Assembly (NCBI GenBank): GCA_003427395.1
Contig: BFEA01000059.1
Span: 441,059-469,858, forward strand
DNA length: 28,800 nt
Origin: Chara braunii
Taxonomy: Eukaryota; Streptophyta; Charophyceae; Charales; Characeae
Reading direction: 5' to 3'
Each line of letters begins with the position of its first letter. The stretch's first letter is position 1. Below are positions 10,151 to 18,553 of the stretch, piece after piece. Below the pieces are notes generated by a model. It was given only the letters and a program-made list of their open reading frames with translations. It was not told the origin of the DNA and made no database searches. The position numbers and the translations under genes are program-made.

Positions 10151-11723
10151 ATGGCTGCCAATGTGCCAAATCCGGTTCCGCAACAAAATGCTAATCCACC
10201 CAATCAACCTGCCCCATGTCGCCACCAGATCTCTATCTATTTGATCCGACGCACCATCTTGCATGAGCATGGCTGGCCACGCTTAGAGCACAGCAGTACG
10301 ATGATCACGAAGCACAGATCAATATTCCGGTCGAATGGGAGGAGACGCCCATCATTGGTATAGTACCTATGTATGGGTGGATCTCCCGACCTTCGAACGA
10401 GATTTCATGAACCGATTTGATTATGTCCACCCTGAGCAAGTGTTGTACATGATCAAGGACCGAGTGCAAAAACCGCTCGAATCCGTTGCAGAGTATCGAA
10501 ACCGGTTCTACAGGATATTTGTAAAAACTGAGCGAGGTGAGCAAGTAGGGAGAGATCTGTTCATTGACGGACTCCGCAGTCGAATGATAAGGGCTACGTT
10601 GCGAAAGCAATTTCCCCCCATCACTCATACGCTACAACAAATTATGGCTGTTGTGGAAGAAATGGAACGGAAGTTCACGGCGAACTTCCTGGAAGGAGAA
10701 GACTTCCCTAGAGACGGAGACTCGACCGAGCTCGCACGAGCAAGAGCAGAACTGGCTGCTTTGCAGAACAAATTTGAAAACATGGGATTTGTATCAGGAC
10801 CTGTCATCTATATGGAACAGATAGGCCCCAAACGAGTAATCCTAAGCGAGACTCCGAGCATCTCTGCTCCTATGATGCCCCCGCCCGTCAGGGCGTTACC
10901 CCCGCCACCAGCTGAGGCTCCCGCGCGAACAAACGAATCAGTGGCCATTTTTGAACTAACCAAAACCTTGATTGGTTTGATCAAAGAAAGCAAAAAGGAG
11001 CAGCGAGAGCACAATGCTCGGCTAGAAGCCATGATGAGGAACATGCGACCCATTGCGGTACGTGCCCCCCCGATGCAGCAAGGGTTAGCCCCGGCCCCGG
11101 CGCTCGGAGGAGTCGCAAATAATCTGAATGTCTGTGATGCCTACCATCAGCTAGGACATCTGGCGCGTGATTACCCCCACCTACCCCCACAACAGCGGAT
11201 CGGGGTCGCACCTATGGCTGTGGCCCCCATCGCCAACGGACCTGGACAAGTTGGGGCCTTGATGGAAGAAGTAGAGGTTGGGGGAAGTGTTCTGGCCACC
11301 ACGGAAGAGGCCGCCGAGCTAATTCCGTTAGATCAGTACGTATCGCTGGGATATCCTGGACTTGGAATGATCGGAACAATCAGACCAGCGCCAGAACCAA
11401 AAGAGGTGGCGGAGTGGCGACCGTCCCTGTGAGAAATGGAGTCGTGAGGACCCACCTTCATCACGGGGGAGATCGATGTATTAGACATCGTCCGAGCCTT
11501 GGACCATCGGATTCCCCTTCTGATCGGTCATCTACTCTCGATCTCTGAGCAAGCCAACCAGCGAATGTTGCAACATTGCAAAGCGAATCGAAAGCGATTC
11601 GCCCTCGCCCGAGCACCGAACGTAAAAGCCAAAGGCCCCTGCGTCGGAAGAAAACCCAACAAACACTCCGGATCCGATACGGATATAATTAATTCAGAAA
11701 GACGATCATTTCCTACGGATTAA
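10151..11723 (+). pseudogene. gag: gag (capsid/nucleocapsid polyprotein), broken
   Basis: A likely start at 10151 opens a Pro/Asn/Gln-rich N-terminus in frame 2. Coding then moves to frame 1 (with a TGA at 10263) and to frame 3 near 10335, from where 365 codons are open to 11432. The retrotransposon gag core is visible: GDAHHWYSTY, DLPTFERDFMNRF, YRNRF, then a charged helical stretch. A CCHC knuckle follows at 11131-11176, but two of its three Cys are Tyr (CDAYHQLGHLARDY), which would abolish zinc binding. After two stops (11430, 11445) frame 3 continues with a DVLDIVRALDHRIPLLIGHL segment of the gag-pol linker to 11723. The element cannot make a normal Gag. Confidence 0.82.
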
Positions 11724-12312
11724 ACTGATTCCGTGGAAATCCGCAGAGTGCGATATAGAAATTTGGGGAATTCCTTACAGCGCAATTATAGACTCGGGAG
11801 CAGCTGTGTTGGCTATTTCCCTGAGAGTCGTCGAAAGGGCAAGTAGGAAAAATGACCTGATCATGCTTTCTGAGAAAGATCGGCTCATTTCGACTGACGA
11901 AGAGAGGATTAAAATCGTGGGAAGAATGACCAATGTCGCCTTCCGATTGGGTAAGGTGCACGCTCTTGGGGATGTCGTAGTACTAGATGTTAATACGTAC
12001 GACGTTCTTTTCGGACTTCCCGCTCTTGTGGCGTTACGAGCAAACCTGGATTTCGTCGTCCTCCGAAATACAGGAGGAAAACCCTACGCTGTGCCCATGC
12101 GATTGACCCTTCGTACCACTATTAACGCGGTTCTGCGGGTTTCGCCTATGATGGCAGGGACTCTCCGCATGATCTCCTGGGACGAACTCGCAGAAGGAAA
12201 ATCATCTGATGATGCGGAAAGCAGTGACGAAGATGATCTGGAGATCTTGAAATTGGTACGACAACGCGTTTACTATCGCCGCCCAAAACGATATCGAGAA
12301 CGATGCAACTGA
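11689..12312 (+). pseudogene. pro: Aspartic protease region of pol
   Basis: Frame 1 is open from just after a TAA at 11686 to a TGA at 12310. It contains AIIDSGAAVLAI with the catalytic DSGA at 11791-11802, the retropepsin active site that cleaves Gag-Pol. Downstream, VVVLDVNTYDVLFGLPAL resembles the second conserved block (hydrophobic-hydrophobic-G) of these proteases. The frame has no Met before the active site, so it was made by fusion or frameshift from the upstream linker. TAA codons at 11623 and 11686 break that link. A long acidic tail (DDAESSDEDD) follows. The protease fold itself looks complete, but its expression is blocked. Confidence 0.78.
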
Positions 12313-14362
12313 CCAGCCGAAAAATTCAAAGGACCAAGGCGATGATCTTGGGAGAGCCCCTCGTGCAGATTTCGAGGATGGTCGACTCTTTGGAACCCCC
12401 TCAAACTCTATACGAAGGGATCACCCCTCTCCTCGCCAGGTATAGCGACAAAAAACATTATTGCGACATTACGAAACTGCCTAAGTCTTTACTAACATCG
12501 GCTAAAGAAGTGAGATTGTTATGCTTGGGGGCGGATGCAAGCTCTCTGGATCCCCCTGAGCGTTTCGAAGCAGAAACAGACGGGCTAGGGATAAGGATCG
12601 CAACTAAGGAAGTGTCATGGCAGGATGTTTGTGATGGGATTACCCCGGAGGGACACGTGGCAATCCGGGAAGAAGATGCCCTGATGATGGCCACGATATT
12701 CTCCTGGCGATCGGACCATTCATCTCGGCGCCCCCACCCGACTTGGCAAAACAGGCAAACACGAAACAAGTTGACGTTCGGATCTGGGACCAACTTCTCC
12801 AACTACACGTTCCACAGTATGTGCCGGATGAAATCCACCGGGTAATTGTGGATATTCTGACGGAATATCAAGGAGCGATTAGTGTGTCAGACACTGACAT
12901 TGGGTTGTCGTTAGTAATCCAACATGAAATTCACACTGGAAATCACTCCCCGATTCATTGCAAACCTTGTCGGTATTCCTTGATTGAACGCAAAAAGGCT
13001 CTCGAACGAATTCGGGAGTCCGAAGCCAGCGGTTGCATTGAACCCGCTACCGGACCTTGGTCTTTTCTCGTAGTGTTAGTACCGAAGAAAAACGGAGCAA
13101 TTCGCATTTGCATTGATTATTGCAAGCTGAATGAAATCACGATCAAAGATGTGTATCCCCTCCCCCGGATTGATGATCTGTTGGATGCGATTGGATGCGC
13201 TAATTATTTCAACAAGTTCGATATTCGGCATGGCTTCCATCATATTCTGGTAAGGGAAGAAGATCGGCCGAAAACGGTCTTTGTGTTGTTTGAGGGCACG
13301 TGGCAGTGGGTTCGGTGTCCGATGGGGATTTGCAATGCGCCTGCCACGTTTCAGCGAGCGATGAACATGACGTTCTAGAACTTCGTCAACAAGATACGGC
13401 TGACGCAGGGAATGATCAACTTCTGCGTGATCGTGTACATGGACGACATCCTGGTCTATTCGGAGACCTATCACGGACACGCTCAACACATCGAATGGAC
13501 ATTGGGATTACTGAGAGACGCTGGGTTCAAGATTGCGCTTGAGAAGAGCGAATTTTTCCTCTCGGAAATTTCGTTCCTGTGCTATGTCGTGACGCGTGGA
13601 GGATTGCGGCCAGACTCGAGAAAAGTTGCGGCGGTGAAGGAAGCTTCGGTTCCCACGTCACTGACGCAGGTTCGAGCCTTCTTGGGATTGGCGTCGTACT
13701 ACCGGCGCTTCATCAAGGGCTCTGTCGCGATTGCACGACCACTAACGAATCTGTTACGGAAGGACCAGCCTCTCAGCTGCGACGCGGAGTGCCAGCAGGC
13801 CTTTGCAACCCTCAAGGACGCTCTGGCAACGGCTCCTATTTTGACTCGACCAGACCCCTCGAAGCAGTTCATTCTCATCACGGACTGGCAACCGGAAGCT
13901 ATTTCCGCTATTTTAGCACAGAAGGGGAACGATGGTCGTGAACACATCATCGAGTACGCGTCACGAACCGTACCGAACGAACGAAGAAACGACTCCACAC
14001 CTCAGGGTGAGTGTTATGCGGTAGTTTGGGGAATCCAACACTTCCATCCGTATCTTTACGGACATAAGTTTCACATCGTAACGGATCACGAGTCTCTGCT
14101 GGCGCTGAAGAAACTCACCAACTACACGGGCATGATTGGCCGTTGGGCGGTGCGACTACAAGAGTACGACTTCGATATCGTCCATCGAAAGACAGAGTGA
14201 CACGGCAACGCAGACGGGCTGACACGTCTGCACCGACCTGCCAAGGTACCAAAGGGCGAGGAAATTACGCCGTGGAAAGAGCCGGACTTGACCAACGAGC
14301 CGAAGTACGGACAAGTGGCAGTTCTCCCACGTGGCAAGAAGCAAAACGGTGGCGATGGGTGA
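12303..14362 (+). pseudogene. pol: Reverse transcriptase and RNase H region of pol
   Basis: Frame 3 (12303-12715) encodes the pre-RT linker; a frameshift near 12700-12740 leads into frame 2. There the RT boxes appear in order: VLVPKKNGAIRICIDYCKLN, YPLPRIDDLLDAI, FNKFDIRHGFHH, CPMGICNAPATFQ, and YMDDILVYS at 13436-13462 with both catalytic Asp. RNase H follows, with ITDWQPEAISAIL and TDHESLLALKK. A TAG at 13376 splits RT and a TGA at 14198 cuts RNase H near its end. Frame 2 then runs to TGA at 14360-14362, overlapping the integrase ATG at 14355. The enzyme copies element RNA into DNA and removes the RNA strand. This copy is inactive because of three breaks. Confidence 0.9.
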
Positions 14363-16082
14363 TGGAGGCAACCTCACTACCCCTCTTTCTCCCCCGTCCT
14401 CCTCGTCTTCTCCCTCCCTACCTGACAAATTTTGCTATTTTTGTGAAGCTATCTCCCACGTCTATTCGGTCTCCATGCGTCCTAACGGGGAGGGGTATGT
14501 GGATTGGATAAATTGCCGACAGTTTGTTTCACGAGCCCATGGCTCGTGCATCCAATACAGGAATGATAGTAAACCGTGGTTGTGCCCCTTGTGCCGGACC
14601 GACAAAATTCCGACCGAGGCTCGCTTTTTGGATGCCACGTCAGAAGGATTGGAAAAGACCCAAAAGTTTAGAAGGGCCGAAGTATGGACGGATATCACCT
14701 TAATTGCCACCCTAGTAGGTAACCCCCTCCAGGATTTCACCAAGGAAGATCGGAGGAGGGCCAACGAAAGGGCTCGGGATTATCGATGGATAGAAGGGAG
14801 ATTAAAAAAACGGAAAACGGACGGTAGTGGGATTTGGATGATAGTGCCGCATCCGTTCATGCGGTATGACTGGGTTAAGACAACCCACGAGGAAAGTGCG
14901 GCCCATTTTGCCGTGCGAATCACAGAGTCCGCTATCGACAAAAATGAGTGGTACTGGTCCAATATCCGCGACGATGTGAAGTACATCGTCGCCAACTGTC
15001 AAGTCTGCACCGCTGATAAAGCGTCGATTCAACCACCAATGTTGATAGTGCCTACGGTTGTTGAACGACCATTTCAGAGAGTAAGCATGGACACTACCGA
15101 CATAGTGGTGCCCCCTTGCCCTAATAGTTGCGAATATTCAGTCCTATTGGTATTTGTCGACCATTTCTCGAAATGGATCGAAGCGTATACTTGTCGCACG
15201 CGGCAAGCCACGGAAATCGCGCGATATGTTAACCGTTTCCTCGGGATGCATCAGGATACGGAAGAGATCCTGACCGACCACGGGGTTGAATTCAAGGGAG
15301 AAGTATTAAGGAATCTGGTCCTACATGGCGTCGCCATACGAAACACTGCACCCCACATGTCACAATCCAATGGGCTGGTCGAAAACGCTAACCGAGTGAT
15401 AAAGACAGCGTTGCGACGAAACATCGTGGCAAGGGATCCGAGACCCTGGCCCGATATCGTCGATCACATCCTGGCAGTCCATCGCGGAACGCCCCACGAA
15501 TCGACGGGGCTGAGCCCCTTCCAATTAAGGACCAATAGTGTCGCTTGCGTTTCGATATCAAGCCTCCCGGATGAGTCTACATTGAACCGACGGCCCACCA
15601 GGGCCACGGCTCGGGACAAGGCCAAACGACACCTAGAGTTAATGGAACGGTCGCTGCCCAGGCTAGCCCGAAAGCGACAGAAAATGAACGAACTAGCCCA
15701 AGGCCGACAGGTCCGGAGCTACGAGGCCCGAAATGGAAATGCGGGTCCGCGGCCCCAGTACAAATTGGGGGACGTGGTGCAGGTGAGGAAATGTGCTCGC
15801 CAGGGTAAGCTAGCGCCACGATTCTTCGGGCGATATCGCGTGATCGAGCTCGGCCCCAACAGCGTGGACACCGTGCGTCTCGCCCCTGAAGTCTCTAGCA
15901 GNCGATCGGCTCGTCCGATCACACGCCACGTGTCCTATCTTTGCCTCCTCCCCTCTGCTCCGTCTCCTTCTCCCTCGATCTCTCTTTCTGAGGAAGCCGA
16001 AAACGACGACTCTGACTCTCCGCCATCTCCCTCTTCCTTTTGCTCCCTCACTGCCTCCCCATCACCATCGCCATCGCCATGA
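14355..16082 (+). CDS. int: Integrase with N-terminal PHD-like zinc finger
   Basis: This frame is open from a GTG at 14331; I chose ATG at 14355 because it overlaps the upstream stop (ATGGGTGA). Residue numbers count from 14331. Residues 35-88 form a PHD-like Cys/His array: C35-x2-C38, C62, H70-x2-C73, C85-x2-C88, with Phe at 65 where a fourth Cys is expected. The integrase HHCC motif follows (H186, H192, C223, C226), then the catalytic core D254, D316, E351 (MDTTD, TDHGVEF, GLVENANR). A GPY/F-like region (APRFFGRYRVIELGP) comes next. The tail is Ser/Pro-rich, with no chromodomain. One N (15902) makes one codon ambiguous. The enzyme would insert element DNA; the finger may read chromatin (inference). 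It is the longest unbroken ORF of the element. Confidence 0.88.
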   Translation: MGDGGNLTTPLSPPSSSSSPSLPDKFCYFCEAISHVYSVSMRPNGEGYVDWINCRQFVSRAHGSCIQYRNDSKPWLCPLCRTDKIPTEARFLDATSEGLEKTQKFRRAEVWTDITLIATLVGNPLQDFTKEDRRRANERARDYRWIEGRLKKRKTDGSGIWMIVPHPFMRYDWVKTTHEESAAHFAVRITESAIDKNEWYWSNIRDDVKYIVANCQVCTADKASIQPPMLIVPTVVERPFQRVSMDTTDIVVPPCPNSCEYSVLLVFVDHFSKWIEAYTCRTRQATEIARYVNRFLGMHQDTEEILTDHGVEFKGEVLRNLVLHGVAIRNTAPHMSQSNGLVENANRVIKTALRRNIVARDPRPWPDIVDHILAVHRGTPHESTGLSPFQLRTNSVACVSISSLPDESTLNRRPTRATARDKAKRHLELMERSLPRLARKRQKMNELAQGRQVRSYEARNGNAGPRPQYKLGDVVQVRKCARQGKLAPRFFGRYRVIELGPNSVDTVRLAPEVSSXRSARPITRHVSYLCLLPSAPSPSPSISLSEEAENDDSDSPPSPSSFCSLTASPSPSPSP

Positions 16083-16558
16083 GTTTTCTAGAGGAGAGAG
16101 CCCTCAGCGAAGCAGCGCTCGCGCCCCGTGATCGATTGACGATCCGACAGGTCTATCATCCCTGTCTCATTCCAGATCTCCGGCGGCTTGCGCACTTCTT
16201 CTGCACGGAAGGCGTGTACGCAGCGGCGATATTCAGAATGGAAGGGCGGTCGGACGCGGTGGTATTGGTCGAAGCAGTAGCAGTCCATCAACGAGCGGTG
16301 CCAGTGGTCATCCGTATATCGGTCGTCATCAACTTCCGGGGTGATCTCTCCACGCTCCTTCCTCTGCGGCATTCAGCGGTGAAGGCGTCGCTGCGTGCAT
16401 GGGCAAACAACCTGGTCGCCGAGTGGACCCAGCTTCTGGCTCGTCCCGGAGATACAGTCGCAACGACACGAGCGATCGAATACGACAGCCTTCGGATGTA
16501 TCAGCGCGAGCCGCCGACAGATCTCCCTGTCCTCGTTTCCTTCCCACGTCCCCAATGA
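16079..16558 (+). CDS. Accessory ORF 1 after integrase, unknown function
   Basis: This ORF has 159 codons. Its ATG overlaps the integrase stop as ATGA (16079-16082). The protein is a balanced mix with hydrophobic strands in the middle (VVLVEAVAV, VPVVIRISVVINF) and a helix-like RAWANNLVAEWTQLLA segment. It has no convincing signal peptide or membrane helix and resembles no env, movement or silencing-suppressor family I can name. It occupies the position of env or other third ORFs in Ty3/gypsy elements. Its stop again overlaps the next ATG as ATGA. The lack of stops in a defective element and the ordered junctions argue that it was coding. Confidence 0.6.
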   Translation: MSFLEERALSEAALAPRDRLTIRQVYHPCLIPDLRRLAHFFCTEGVYAAAIFRMEGRSDAVVLVEAVAVHQRAVPVVIRISVVINFRGDLSTLLPLRHSAVKASLRAWANNLVAEWTQLLARPGDTVATTRAIEYDSLRMYQREPPTDLPVLVSFPRPQ

Positions 16559-17502
16559 GTCTCTCTCCGATCTCCGTTTTCGATCTCCCCTCCACCTTCC
16601 CCACCTTCTGGCAGTCCGACATCCACCCTCGCCTTTCCTACTGTCTAAAGCCCCTTGCTGTCCCCGATATCCATCCTCCCCATTGGGTCCTGTGGCGCGA
16701 AGACTTCATCGAGCTTTCATTGTGCTTGGTGGAAGTACGGCTGACGTGGATTGAGGACGAAGCGCACCCGCCTTGCATAGAATGTCTGGAGTTGCTGTTT
16801 ATCCAGGCCTGTCGAACCAACGTGGAGGGAGAGCTTCTCGCGTTTCTATTCGGTACAGTGCGGCCTGGTCATCAGGAACTCATCACGCAAGAGCTCACGA
16901 TCCCGGTAGCGCAGCTGGCGGACGATCTCCCTCTCGACATCATCTCGCAAGATGACGAGCATCCCATTCCCCATGTACTTTCTCGCACCTTGACGCCTTA
17001 TCTTCAGTGGTCGGCTTGTGTAGAGGGAGCCGCAGAGCGCATCCCGCCGTCACAACAACAATATTGGACCCCCGGACGGTTCGCGATCCTGCCTTCTTCA
17101 GGCATCCTACGGGGGAGCAGCTTGCGACCATTCGAGAAGAAGAGGAGGAGGAAGAGAGTGACGAAGATGAAGGCGGGCTGGAAGAAGGCAGGGATAGCGA
17201 TGAAGAGCTCGGGGAAGAAGACGAAACCCCCGAAGAGGGAAGCTATAGTGAGCATAGCGAGGGGAACAGAGCGAAGAAGAAGAGGACGAGGAAGGAGAAG
17301 AGGAGCACGACGAAGAGCCTACTGGATCGGGGTGGGAAGCCGTGCCAGAAGAAGCGCTACGTTCGGGTACGGAAGCAGAAGATCTCGAGGCGGCCCGCAA
17401 AAGAGAAGAGATCGTGGCCGGGAAGGAGTTAGAGCTCGCAAGCGCGGCGAGTCTGCAGATCCACGACGACCCGAACCGAGATCAGGAGCCGCCCCGGCCT
17501 GA
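16555..17502 (+). CDS. Accessory ORF 2 after integrase, unknown function
   Basis: This ORF begins at the ATGA overlap with ORF 1 and is open for 315 codons. Residues 1-175 look like a folded, acidic, Trp-containing domain (HWVLWREDFIELSLCLVEVRLTWIEDE). After about 17090 this frame becomes almost pure Lys/Arg because the DNA is a GAA/GAG tract. In the same place frame 3 reads as an acidic Glu/Asp/Ser tail (17090-17270). Frame 2 continues it from about 17270 to a stop at 17648. The original C-terminus may thus have been acidic and been frameshifted twice; the Arg-rich tail may be an artefact. No family recognised. Confidence 0.5.
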   Translation: MSLSPISVFDLPSTFPTFWQSDIHPRLSYCLKPLAVPDIHPPHWVLWREDFIELSLCLVEVRLTWIEDEAHPPCIECLELLFIQACRTNVEGELLAFLFGTVRPGHQELITQELTIPVAQLADDLPLDIISQDDEHPIPHVLSRTLTPYLQWSACVEGAAERIPPSQQQYWTPGRFAILPSSGILRGSSLRPFEKKRRRKRVTKMKAGWKKAGIAMKSSGKKTKPPKREAIVSIARGTERRRRGRGRRRGARRRAYWIGVGSRARRSATFGYGSRRSRGGPQKRRDRGREGVRARKRGESADPRRPEPRSGAAPA

Positions 17503-17504
17503 AG

Positions 17505-18128
17505 ATGGCGACCTTGCGGCCACGACTTCGACCCCATCAACGCGACGACGGAGCCGATCCCCCTCCTCCCCAACCCGTCCCCCAGTTCGCCGACGTACCG
17601 ATATGGGCAATCGGCCTTCGTCCCCGATCACTCTCTCGCCGTCCCCTTGACTACCTCACCCTCCGCCAGCTCACCACCCCCATCACATTCCCCTCCAATC
17701 CGTTTTCCTGCGACACCTTCCGCCACTTCTACGCTGCTCGCCTCGCTATAGTGGTGCAACCCCACCCCTCCATTCGATGCGTCGTCCCAGCCTTCTGCCT
17801 CCATGTCCTGCTCCTTAGTGCTGTGTGGCGAGGCCACAACATGATCGAGGTTTACTGCGCAATAACGGGGACTATCCCCGCATGCGAAGATCGCAATCGT
17901 TTCCGTGCGGCACTCTTTCGGACTCTCACCACCCTCTATCTTGATTATCTCGCGTTCCTCCCTCGCACTGGCAATCGCTTCCCCTGCTTTCACCGCATTG
18001 TTCGTTACCAAGAATTCCTGGAGACTGTAGCCGGAATGGAAAGTCTCCTGCCCCCATTACCCATAAACCCTCCACCTCGCCATGCACCGACTCCCTTTTC
18101 CCCTCCCGGTAAATTACTGATGCAGTAG
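17505..18128 (+). CDS. Accessory ORF 3 after integrase, unknown function
   Basis: This is a 207-codon frame whose ATG stands two bases after the TGA of ORF 2. The first 45 residues are Arg/Pro-rich and overlap the alternative frame of ORF 2, so the true start may be later. From residue 50 on the composition is that of a folded protein: DYLTLRQL, FRHFYAARLAIVV, VVPAFCLHVLLLSAVW. The last, moderately hydrophobic, is the nearest thing to a membrane segment, but it is short and has a His in it. A Pro-rich tail ends it. It lies 237 bp before the 3' LTR. I cannot name a family. Confidence 0.5.
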   Translation: MATLRPRLRPHQRDDGADPPPPQPVPQFADVPIWAIGLRPRSLSRRPLDYLTLRQLTTPITFPSNPFSCDTFRHFYAARLAIVVQPHPSIRCVVPAFCLHVLLLSAVWRGHNMIEVYCAITGTIPACEDRNRFRAALFRTLTTLYLDYLAFLPRTGNRFPCFHRIVRYQEFLETVAGMESLLPPLPINPPPRHAPTPFSPPGKLLMQ

Positions 18129-18365
18129 GTAATGGATGTGTGTCGCGGCGACGGCACGAGAAAGATCCCGTCCTTGAATCGTCGAGAGCCCAATCTGAGG
18201 AACTAGTAGAAGAGCAGTGTTGCCACGATGGATGACGCCCACACGCAATCAAACGGTAAGTGGCATAGAAGAAAGTGTTCCACGTGTCGATTGATTAGAG
18301 AAATCGACACGTGTTAACAAGCAAGCAGAAACTTGCTAATATTGGAACCCCCTGGGCGTAAAATA
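18129..18365 (+). promoter_or_regulatory. 3' non-coding segment with perfect hairpin carrying G-boxes
   Basis: CACGTGTCGATT (18281-18292) and AATCGACACGTG (18302-18313) are a perfect 12-bp inverted repeat with a 9-base spacer. Each arm holds a CACGTG palindrome (G-box core in plants). A second small hairpin, AGCAAG/CTTGCT, follows. No convincing purine-rich polypurine tract stands directly before the LTR start at 18366, where one is expected. Confidence 0.65.
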
Positions 18366-18553
18366 TGTGACGAACCACTTTCTGTTACGCGCAATTTTCT
18401 GCGCGGTTGCAATGAGGGGTCCTAAGCTGGGAAGATTGGGCCAATTACGAAAAATCGGGATCGGTGGAAAATTGCATCAGTACCCTTGCTTCTTCGGGGT
18501 TGGGTGTGTCCTGGGACGGTCGGTTGAGTGATTGGTCGGATGGATGTCTGGCG
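18366..18553 (+). repeat. 3' LTR, first part (positions 1-188)
   Basis: It starts TGTGACG and matches 7641-7828 with scattered substitutions. Homology stops abruptly after CTGGCG and resumes at 23380 with GCGCCACC, that is, at LTR position 188. One LTR has therefore been split. Confidence 0.92.

Noticed and set aside
12206-12230. CTGATGA followed by GAAA in the protease region
   Set aside because: The spacing is too short for stem II and no stem I or III flanks it. It lies in a coding Asp/Glu-rich stretch.
16846-16875. Minus-strand CTGATGA with GAAAC downstream
   Set aside because: Stem II would not pair next to the core and no stem I is present. It lies inside accessory ORF 2.
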